Shown here piece by piece: positions 14,915-21,192 of a DNA stretch of 21,493 nt. The notes under the pieces are model-generated. The model searched no databases and had not been told where the DNA came from. It saw only the letters and a list, made by a program, of their open reading frames with translations. This DNA is from a virus, in the IMG/VR virus record IMGVR_UViG_3300013212_000017, positions 1 through 21,493 of that record. One strand, given 5' to 3'. The stretch's first letter is position 1. Each line of letters opens with the position of its first letter. The position numbers and the translations under genes were made by a program.

Positions 14915-17077
14915 TTAAAAACCTAAACATGTAATATTGTGTCTGCCCCAAGTACCTTCTCGTGCATGAACACCTATTGTAAATCCTACGCCTGAATCGA
15001 TGGCTACTACTGTAGCTTCTACACCTTCAAGCAAACTTTCTTCTGGATCGTGGTCAGATGTTGTAGGTAAATCTACATAACAACTAATCTTACTTGTACC
15101 TGTAGCCCACGCAGCAGTTACAACTTCTTCAATATAGAAGTTATCCGCTTCAGAACCAAAGTCCACTTCCACCGTAACTTTATCTACAGAAGCACCTCCA
15201 CCTCCACCGGAACCGGTAAATCCAGTTGTTCCTTGGCTACCTGTAAACCCTGCGCCTGCTGAGCCTGTGAATCCAGTTGGTCCTGCTACAGTTGAGGCGG
15301 AACCGGTGAAACCTGTTGGACCCGCTACAGTTGATGCACTTCCTGTAAACCCTACCGGCCCTGCGACTGTTGAAGCCGAACCTGTGAATCCAGTTGGTCC
15401 TGCGACCGTGGAAGCTGAACCGGTGAAACCTGTTGGACCCGCTACGGTTGACGCGCTGCCAGTGAAACCAATAGGTCCTGCAACAGTCGATGCGGAACCG
15501 GTGAAACCTATATCGCCTTTCGACCCAGTAAATCCAATGACGCCTTGAATGCCTTGGCTGCCAGTAAAGCCGGTTGGACCAGCGACTGTCGACGCACTTC
15601 CGGTGAAACCAGTTGTACCTGTATTACCTAATGAACCTGTGAATCCAGTATTACCAATGTCGCCTTTGGAACCTGTGAATCCTATTACGCCTTGAATACC
15701 TTGCGAACCTGTGAATCCAGTTGGACCAACGACGGTTGAAGCAGAACCTGTAAATCCGATGTCACCTTTTGAACCTGTGAAGCCGATAACACCCTGTATA
15801 CCTTGGCTACCAGTAAATCCTATTACGCCCTGAATACCCTGCGAACCGGTAAATCCAATAATACCCTGCGAGCCAGTAAAACCAATTATGCCCTGCGAAC
15901 CGGTAAATCCTTGTGAACCTACGAAGCCAACGTTACCCTGCGAACCAGTGAACCCAATAATACCCTGTGAGCCAGTAAAACCAATTACACCTTGGATGCC
16001 CTGCGAGCCGGTAAAGCCAACACCCTGCGAACCTGTGAATCCTATTACGCCCTGCGAGCCAGTAAAGCCAAACGAACCAATGAATCCGGTGTCACCTTTG
16101 GAACCAGTGAAACCAATAATGCCTTGGCTGCCAGTAAATCCTAATGAACCAGTGTATCCAATTGGTCCCTGAATAGGTCCAACATCATTCCATGAATCGC
16201 CATCCCATACATAGAGATTGCCGTTAGCTTGGACGATGTAACCATCACCAACGCTACCGCCATATGAGCTTGGAAATCCTGGAAGGTTTGCAGCAGCGGC
16301 AACAGAGCCAAGAATCGTAACTGATGTACCATCAGATCCTCTTGAACCTGTGAATCCGGTTGTACCAGTATTTCCTAAATCACCTTTAGAACCAGTGAAT
16401 CCGATGATGCCTTGCGACCCGGTGAAGCCAAATGAACCAATGAATCCAGTATCGCCTTTGGAACCTGTAAAACCTGTAATACCAAACGAACCAGTGAAAC
16501 CTGTTGTACCGAATGAACCAGTGAAACCGGTAATGCCTTGCGAGCCGGTAAATCCAGTTGTACCGAATGAACCTGTGAAACCTACAATACCTTGGCTACC
16601 AACAAATCCGGTTGAGCCAGTAAATCCGATAATGCCTTGGCTACCAGTGAATCCTGTTATACCTTGGCTACCTGTGAACCCGATAATACCTTGAGTACCA
16701 GTGTCACCCTTGGAACCAACAAAACCTGTTGCGCCTTGAGAGCCAGTAAACCCTGTCGAGCCGGTGAAACCAGTGTCACCTTGACTACCAGCAAAACCTA
16801 CACCAGAACCCCAATATACTTCTTGGCCGTTCGATAGTAATGCTTGACCGCTTGAGCCGATAAAGCCATTAGCAGAAATTGTTTCAACTGTAAGGATAGA
16901 CACATTAGAGCCAACTTCAAACAGTACTGTGCCGTTTGAAGTGTGAACTTTTTGGTCTGTCAAGTTGATGGATAGTTCGCCCGGTTCAATATAACGTGGG
17001 CTGAGAGTATTAGCTGCTTCAGGGAGACGACCAGAGACGCTGGTTCTTTTATGAATAATTGGTCTAGTATTTGCCAA
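14915..17077 (-). CDS. Collagen-like tail fibre protein (720 aa), TTG start
   Basis: This is a trimeric fibre made largely of Gly-X-Y triplets. Residues 1-95 are a fibre-type N-terminus (MANTRPIIHKRTSVSGRLPE, with YIEPGELSINLTDQKVHTSN). From about residue 97 to 635 come dozens of GFTGSQG-type repeats. They are interrupted near residue 250-310 by a globular insert (SVTILGSVAAAANLPGFPSS, with VQANGNLYVWDGDSW), and late in the protein by eight GSASTVAGPT-type units, the last six in tandem. The final 85 residues after GGGGGA are a globular C-terminus. Thr and Ser dominate the Y positions and Pro is scarce. The codon at 17077-17075 is TTG, read as the start because it has AGGGAG 6 bases upstream, there is no ATG in the N-terminal region, and the N-terminal sequence is family-like. 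A late promoter lies 65-72 bases upstream. Confidence 0.9.
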   Translation of the reverse strand: MANTRPIIHKRTSVSGRLPEAANTLSPRYIEPGELSINLTDQKVHTSNGTVLFEVGSNVSILTVETISANGFIGSSGQALLSNGQEVYWGSGVGFAGSQGDTGFTGSTGFTGSQGATGFVGSKGDTGTQGIIGFTGSQGITGFTGSQGIIGFTGSTGFVGSQGIVGFTGSFGTTGFTGSQGITGFTGSFGTTGFTGSFGITGFTGSKGDTGFIGSFGFTGSQGIIGFTGSKGDLGNTGTTGFTGSRGSDGTSVTILGSVAAAANLPGFPSSYGGSVGDGYIVQANGNLYVWDGDSWNDVGPIQGPIGYTGSLGFTGSQGIIGFTGSKGDTGFIGSFGFTGSQGVIGFTGSQGVGFTGSQGIQGVIGFTGSQGIIGFTGSQGNVGFVGSQGFTGSQGIIGFTGSQGIIGFTGSQGIQGVIGFTGSQGIQGVIGFTGSKGDIGFTGSASTVVGPTGFTGSQGIQGVIGFTGSKGDIGNTGFTGSLGNTGTTGFTGSASTVAGPTGFTGSQGIQGVIGFTGSKGDIGFTGSASTVAGPIGFTGSASTVAGPTGFTGSASTVAGPTGFTGSASTVAGPVGFTGSASTVAGPTGFTGSASTVAGPTGFTGSAGAGFTGSQGTTGFTGSGGGGGASVDKVTVEVDFGSEADNFYIEEVVTAAWATGTSKISCYVDLPTTSDHDPEESLLEGVEATVVAIDSGVGFTIGVHAREGTWGRHNITCLGF
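15270..15503 (-). repeat. Six tandem 39-bp units encoding GFTGSASTVAGPT
   Basis: Inside the collagen-like gene, six consecutive 13-residue units encode nearly identical peptide (only the last Thr varies to Ile or Val) while third codon positions differ between units. Two more isolated copies occur upstream in the protein. The four residues STVA break the Gly-X-Y register once per unit. Confidence 0.85.
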
Positions 17078-17089
17078 TGTAGGCTCCCT
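17075..17089 (-). promoter_or_regulatory. Ribosome-binding site AGGGAG and TTG start of the collagen-like gene
   Basis: On the minus strand AGGGAG (17089-17084) is followed after 6 bases by TTG (17077-17075). No ATG exists near this position in frame. The spacing is ideal, which decides the start. Confidence 0.75.
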
Positions 17090-17112
17090 AACAGATATAT
17101 ATCTTATGTAAC

Positions 17113-17126
17113 CAACTATTTAGTTG
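17113..17126. promoter_or_regulatory. 14-bp perfect palindrome CAACTATTTAGTTG
   Basis: This is a perfect inverted repeat in the divergent region between the collagen-like gene and the glycosyltransferase operon. It touches the -35 element of the plus-strand promoter and lies in the presumed 5' leader of the collagen-like mRNA. It could be an operator or a small hairpin; the function is unproven. Confidence 0.4.
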
Positions 17127-17151
17127 ATTTTAATTCTAATCTATTTATAAT
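17124..17151 (+). promoter_or_regulatory. Sigma70-like promoter TTGATT-N16-TATAAT for the glycosyltransferase operon
   Basis: A near-consensus -35 (TTGATT, 17124-17129) and a perfect -10 (TATAAT, 17146-17151) are separated by 16 bases. Transcription would begin near 17158, giving a leader of about 40 bases before the glycosyltransferase ATG. The -10 shares bases with the minus-strand late promoter. Confidence 0.6.
17142..17149 (-). promoter_or_regulatory. T4-type late promoter octamer TATAAATA for the collagen-like gene
   Basis: A perfect TATAAATA on the minus strand lies in intergenic DNA 65-72 bases upstream of the TTG start of the collagen-like gene. It is the only intergenic perfect octamer I found and heads the run of fibre genes. 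It overlaps the -10 of the divergent sigma70-like promoter. Confidence 0.7.
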
Positions 17152-17156
17152 CAACA

Positions 17157-17198
17157 ATGTGGCGACTAAAACATTTATGGGTCGTGTGGGAAGAATAA
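17157..17198 (+). other. Possible 13-codon leader ORF ending in TAATG at the glycosyltransferase start
   Basis: An ATG at 17157-17159 opens a frame encoding MWRLKHLWVVWEE. Its TAA (17196-17198) shares its last A with the ATG of the glycosyltransferase gene. There is no Shine-Dalgarno site, and the ATG coincides with the predicted transcription start, so translation would be leaderless. It may be chance, but the TAATG junction is the type used elsewhere in this window. Confidence 0.25.
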
Positions 17199-19225
17199 TG
17201 AAGATTTGTTTTATTGATACTCTAGGACTGACATATGACGGTTCCACTTTAACTAAACGAGGACTTGGTGGTTCTGAGTCTGCCGTTATTCGTATGGCCG
17301 AAGAGCTATCCAAACTTGGTTTTATAGTCACAGTATTCAACGACTGTGAATCCGACGACTCTATGCCTGGGTTATATGGTCGTGTGCTTTATAGACCTAT
17401 TCGCTTAGTATCAACAGCTGACTATTACGATATTTGTATTGTATCCCGTACTATTAAACCTATTGAAGAACAGTGGAGTGTAGTTGAAAAAGCTAAACAC
17501 GTCATTCTTTGGATGCATGATACGTTCTGCGAAGGTGACAATCAAATAGAATATCTTGTCAATATGGGCAAGATAAACGAAATCTTTACTCTATCCGATT
17601 GGCATACCGCATATGTTACTAACTGTGACCATGGATACAGACGTAACTTTGAAATTCTCAAGCACAAGATATTCCAGACCCGCAACGGTATTAGCATTCT
17701 CCCTGAGTGGATTGATATAAAAGCTAAAGACCCTCATCACTTCGTGTTCAATTCATCCGTTACAAAAGGGATGATTCCACTCGTAACTAAAATATGGCCA
17801 CGTATTCATCATTTCCTTCCAGAGGCAAAGCTGACTGTCATTGGTGGATATTATAAGTTCCGCGAGGGCGCTGCGCCTGACCAGCAAGAGCAGGACTATC
17901 GTAAGCTCGTTGCTGAGTATCCAGAGGTAAACTTCACTGGTATTATCACACAATCTGAAATCTCAGATATCTTACGCGATGCTACTTTCCTATTGTATCC
18001 ATCTGCTTTCCCAGAGACGTTTGGTATCTCTACGCTTGAAGCTCTCGCGCACAACGTCGTACCAATTACCTGTCGCTCTGGTGCGCTGGAAGAGACAGCT
18101 CTAGACATTGCTTCATATAAAATGAACTACACAGTTGAGAAGAACTGGTCTGTTCCTTGGCTGAACGAAGAAGAGCAGATTGAGAAGTTCATCAACCTGA
18201 CATTCGAGGCTGTCAATACACCATACCTCACGCAACAGAAAGCGTATGCATGCAATCAAGTTAAGGATATTTGTACTTGGGATACTGTTGCATTGCAATG
18301 GAAGCAGCATTTTTATAGCGTGATGGGTGAGTTTCTTCCTATCGAAGAGTATAGAAAAGCTCAGCAGATTAACTATAAGGTATGCAAGACGTTTGGTAGA
18401 CGTTTCCGTAACCTCGAGAATCTTCGCATTCCATCAAACAATCAAAAGTACATTGGTATCATTACTGCAGTATACAATGCTGAAGAGTATATTGAGAGAT
18501 GTATTCGTTCAGTTGCATCACAGGATTATGACAACTACCTGATGTACATTGTAGATGATAAGTCAACAGACAATACAGTTGCAGTCGCTAAGCAGACTAT
18601 CGAATCTCTACCTCACAATCTACGCAACAACTTCTGTGTTATTCAGAACGAAGAAAATAAAGGTGCAGTCGCTAACCACTATGATGTGATTAAAGAGTAT
18701 TCACTCGAAGAGGACTTCTTTATTATCTTGGATGGTGACGATTGGCTTGTTAACGATGCTAATATCTTCCATATGTACAACAACCTCTATCACGATGGAG
18801 CTGAGTTCACATATGGTTCTTGCTATTCAGTCGTGGATAATATTCCGCTTATCGCACAGCCATACCCACCTGAAGTGAAAGCTAATAAGAGCTATCGTAA
18901 GTATTTGTTTAATTGGAATATGCCATATACACATCTACGTACATTCAGCGCAACTCTCGTTGAAGATTTAACCGAAGATGATTTAAAGATTGGTTGCTAT
19001 TGGCCGAAAGCTGGTGGAGACACTGCGCTGTTCTACTATCTAATCGAGCGTGCAGACCCTGATAAAGTAATCTGTGTATCTGATGTAGTATACAACTACA
19101 ATGACGCAAATCCTATTAACGATTACAAGATTAATTCGATTGAACAAACGACTAACGCTAGTCAAATTCTAGCCGATAAACCGTCACCCTTTACCCCTGG
19201 ACAGATTGATCTGAGACCTCTATGA
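17198..19225 (+). CDS. Two-domain glycosyltransferase: GT-B (GT4-like) fused to GT-A (GT2-like)
   Basis: This 675-residue fusion carries two sugar transferases. I start at the ATG at 17198 (MKICFIDTLGLTYDG); an in-frame extension upstream would run through the promoter. Domain one (about 1-390) is GT-B: GGSES at 24-28, the sugar-binding region with LTVIGGYYK, and PETFGISTLEAL with the EX7E pair E273/E281 that contacts the nucleotide sugar. Domain two (about 415-640) is GT-A: IGIITAVYNAEEYIERCIRS at its start, VDDKSTDNT, and the metal-binding IILDGDDW at about 509-516. Such fusions usually add two different sugars in sequence. It overlaps the next gene by ATGA, forming a two-gene operon on the strand opposite to the structural genes. 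Acceptor and sugars are unknown. Confidence 0.88.
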   Translation: MKICFIDTLGLTYDGSTLTKRGLGGSESAVIRMAEELSKLGFIVTVFNDCESDDSMPGLYGRVLYRPIRLVSTADYYDICIVSRTIKPIEEQWSVVEKAKHVILWMHDTFCEGDNQIEYLVNMGKINEIFTLSDWHTAYVTNCDHGYRRNFEILKHKIFQTRNGISILPEWIDIKAKDPHHFVFNSSVTKGMIPLVTKIWPRIHHFLPEAKLTVIGGYYKFREGAAPDQQEQDYRKLVAEYPEVNFTGIITQSEISDILRDATFLLYPSAFPETFGISTLEALAHNVVPITCRSGALEETALDIASYKMNYTVEKNWSVPWLNEEEQIEKFINLTFEAVNTPYLTQQKAYACNQVKDICTWDTVALQWKQHFYSVMGEFLPIEEYRKAQQINYKVCKTFGRRFRNLENLRIPSNNQKYIGIITAVYNAEEYIERCIRSVASQDYDNYLMYIVDDKSTDNTVAVAKQTIESLPHNLRNNFCVIQNEENKGAVANHYDVIKEYSLEEDFFIILDGDDWLVNDANIFHMYNNLYHDGAEFTYGSCYSVVDNIPLIAQPYPPEVKANKSYRKYLFNWNMPYTHLRTFSATLVEDLTEDDLKIGCYWPKAGGDTALFYYLIERADPDKVICVSDVVYNYNDANPINDYKINSIEQTTNASQILADKPSPFTPGQIDLRPL

Positions 19226-20535
19226 AAAAAATATTGATTGCTATTCCAACTGCTCGTTACATCGAAGCAGAAACTTTTAAATGTATATATGACCTCGAAG
19301 TGCCAGAAGGGTATGAGGTAACATTTCAATACTTCTATGGATATCGAGTTGACCAAGTTCGCAACTTGATTGCTGATTGGGTTGTACGCGGTTTTGATTA
19401 TCTGTTCTCAGTTGACCACGACATTACCTTTCCACCAGATACACTGAAGAAGCTCTTATCGCATGACCAAGACTTGGTATCAGGCGTGTATCGTCAGCGT
19501 CTTGAGCCACAAGCTCTTGAGATATACGAACCGTTTGGCAATCGTATGACCGCAGAGGAGCTTTTTGCTAAGAACTGGAAGCTTCTTGGAATTGGTGGCT
19601 GCGGCTTTGGTTGCGTACTCGTCAAGCGCGAAGTGTTCGTTGGTGTCGGATATCCGCAATTTGTGTATCATCCAGCTCTCGACCATGGCAATACCATCAG
19701 CGAAGATACAGACTTCTGCAAAAAGGCTATTGCAAAAGGATTTAAACTCTGGTGTGACCCAACTGTGCTCTGTGGACATATTGGTTCAACAACGATGACT
19801 GTTCAAGTACCGCCTATCGTTAAGGTCAATGCGGTTCAAGAGAGACTCAGAGAGCTCTCCAATCAGAGATTACTTCCAAAAGCGCACGTAGATTATCTCA
19901 AGATATTGAGAGATGGTGGTGTTAATCCAAAGGTCATTTATGACATTGGTTCATGCGTTATGCATTGGACGAACGAAGCAAAGCGTGTGTGGCCTGATGC
20001 TCACTATTATTGCTTTGAGGCTATGGATGAGACAGAGTTTCTCTATGACGAAGCGAGACTCAATGGTCTACGCGTTGGAAGCTGGCATGGTGTACTGACG
20101 GATTATGATAATAAGATAATTAAGTTCAATCAGAACCTAGAGCATCCGGGCGGCAATTCTTACTTCGTAGAGAACCCAGAGTTGAGTCCGATGGCAAGAG
20201 AACTTTGGACCAAAGAGAATCAGGTCGAGAAAGTCGGTATGACTCTCGATACGGTCATTGACCAAAACTATGCTATGAATGCGTGGGAATACCCTGACCT
20301 GATTAAAATGGATATTCAGGGAGCGGAGTTAGATGTTCTTCGTGGAGCGTCAACAGCTCTTAAATGTGCTGAGCATCTCATTCTCGAGCTTCAGCATAAA
20401 GATTATAACATCGGCGCACCAAAGGCTGAAGAAGTAATCAGTTATCTAGAGAACCTAGGATGGATTAACCATGGAATGTTCTGTGGAAGCGATCTTGGAG
20501 TTGATGGTGATTATTACTTCTCAAAGAAGCATTAA
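19222..20535 (+). CDS. Glycosyltransferase (GT-A) fused to FkbM-type methyltransferase
   Basis: This 437-residue fusion is probably cytoplasmic. Residues 1-200 are GT-A-like: ILIAIPTARYIEAETF, then YLFSVDHDITFPPDTL with the metal-binding DHD at 65-67. Further GT-A signs are GIGGCGFGCVLVKREVF near 123-139, SEDTDFCKKA at 160-169 and a late His in CGHIGSTTM. Residues about 235-437 are an FkbM-family SAM-dependent methyltransferase: VIYDIGSCV (238-246) as the SAM loop, CFEAMDETE with the acidic residue, GNSYFVEN, and the hallmark IKMDIQGAELDVLRGA (361-376). FkbM enzymes usually O-methylate sugars. The product would be a sugar added and then capped by methylation. The start overlaps the upstream gene (ATGA), so it is coupled to it. 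The stop shares TTAA with the convergent gene. Confidence 0.88.
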   Translation: MKKILIAIPTARYIEAETFKCIYDLEVPEGYEVTFQYFYGYRVDQVRNLIADWVVRGFDYLFSVDHDITFPPDTLKKLLSHDQDLVSGVYRQRLEPQALEIYEPFGNRMTAEELFAKNWKLLGIGGCGFGCVLVKREVFVGVGYPQFVYHPALDHGNTISEDTDFCKKAIAKGFKLWCDPTVLCGHIGSTTMTVQVPPIVKVNAVQERLRELSNQRLLPKAHVDYLKILRDGGVNPKVIYDIGSCVMHWTNEAKRVWPDAHYYCFEAMDETEFLYDEARLNGLRVGSWHGVLTDYDNKIIKFNQNLEHPGGNSYFVENPELSPMARELWTKENQVEKVGMTLDTVIDQNYAMNAWEYPDLIKMDIQGAELDVLRGASTALKCAEHLILELQHKDYNIGAPKAEEVISYLENLGWINHGMFCGSDLGVDGDYYFSKKH

Positions 20536-20771
20536 AACTCGCCGCCATCTAAGGCGCCGCTAATATCATCTAACTGCATGACCTTAGCTTCCCACTTATC
20601 AGTATCTGTATTCCATACTAGGGTTGCTCCTGAAGTATCAACCTGCACATCAACATCTGCAACGTCTGCAATTTTGTTAATTGTCGCAGCAGATTGGCCC
20701 TTAACGATGAGCGCCTGTGTTGGCTGAATTACCCCGTTTGAATTTAATCTCGCTTTAATAACTAAGCTCAT
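20532..20771 (-). CDS. Small hypothetical, probable virion protein (79 aa)
   Basis: This protein of 79 residues starts MSLVIKARLNSNGVIQPTQA and contains ATLVWNTDTDKWEAKVMQLD, a phrase typical of small phage structural or fibre-associated proteins. No enzyme motif is seen. It overlaps the upstream 109-residue gene by ATGA with GGAG before it, so the pair is coupled. Its stop overlaps the stop of the convergent glycosyltransferase/methyltransferase gene by 4 bases. Confidence 0.65.
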   Translation of the reverse strand: MSLVIKARLNSNGVIQPTQALIVKGQSAATINKIADVADVDVQVDTSGATLVWNTDTDKWEAKVMQLDDISGALDGGEF

Positions 20772-21097
20772 CTCGTTACTCCTGGTGTGACTGTTACAAT
20801 TCCCTCAACGAGGCGGGATACAGAGCCGCCTGAAGTTGTGATTTCAACATCATAAACATAACGCCCAGCTGTAAGACTGTTTGTAGCATTAGATGACATT
20901 GCAAGAGTAATAACACCCGTATTCGCTGCAATGGATGTGTCAAATGCATATGATATTACAGATGAATAATGCTTACGCATCTGTGCGTTTGCAGTATACC
21001 CGGTTAAATTAATTGGCAGATCATCTTCGTCTGTAACCGAAACGGTCGTTGAAAACGTAGACCCTTGATCTATAATGATATTACCTTTGATTGCCAT
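20768..21097 (-). CDS. Small beta-sandwich virion protein, BppU/Ig-like (109 aa)
   Basis: The sequence IIIDQGSTFSTTVSVTDEDD followed by LPINLTGYTANAQMRKHY and AGRYVYDVEITTSGGSVSRL has the layout of the N-terminal domain of phage baseplate protein BppU and similar Ig-like domains (GDTFTLTVTVTD...PVDLTGYTA.AQIR). I infer a baseplate or tail decoration protein. A GAGGAA ribosome-binding site lies a few bases before the ATG. A weak late-promoter variant GATAAATA lies at 21127-21120. Confidence 0.7.
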   Translation of the reverse strand: MAIKGNIIIDQGSTFSTTVSVTDEDDLPINLTGYTANAQMRKHYSSVISYAFDTSIAANTGVITLAMSSNATNSLTAGRYVYDVEITTSGGSVSRLVEGIVTVTPGVTR

Positions 21098-21119
21098 ATG
21101 TTCCTCGTCGATTATTCTT

Positions 21120-21127
21120 TATTTATC
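21120..21127 (-). promoter_or_regulatory. Weak late-promoter variant GATAAATA
   Basis: This minus-strand octamer differs from TATAAATA at one position and ends 22 bases before the ATG of the 109-residue gene. That spacing leaves room for a short leader containing GAGGAA. Confidence 0.35.
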
Positions 21128-21139
21128 ATAACAAAACAG

Positions 21140-21168
21140 TTGCACTTTTTATGAAAATAGGTTATAAG
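21140..21168 (+). promoter_or_regulatory. Sigma70-like promoter TTGCAC-N17-TATAAG
   Basis: A -35 TTGCAC (21140-21145) and a -10 TATAAG (21163-21168) are spaced exactly 17 bases apart, about 25 bases before the plus-strand peptidase gene. An AAGGA ribosome-binding site at 21181-21185 follows. This suggests separate, probably early or host-driven, transcription. Confidence 0.55.
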
Positions 21169-21192
21169 AAGATATAGAATAAGGAAATAGAG

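Noticed and set aside
15267-16694. Plus-strand frames rich in Pro, Val and Glu (repeating KPVxPxEPV)
   Set aside because: They are the reverse complement of the Gly/Thr/Ser collagen repeats; their regularity comes from the minus-strand gene. They have no ribosome-binding site.
3569-17077. The 2OG-Fe(II) enzyme as a collagen prolyl hydroxylase for the phage fibre
   Set aside because: The few prolines in the repeats sit mostly in the X position (GPT), not the Y position used by prolyl-4-hydroxylases. The co-location is suggestive but there is no positive evidence.
17051-17197. A 49-residue N-terminal extension of the glycosyltransferase
   Set aside because: It would start inside the collagen-like gene and run through the promoter region; the family start is at MKICFIDT (17198).
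20549-20575. GC-rich GGCGCC stretch as a terminator for the convergent genes
   Set aside because: The stem is short and has no U-run after it on either strand; it also lies in coding sequence.
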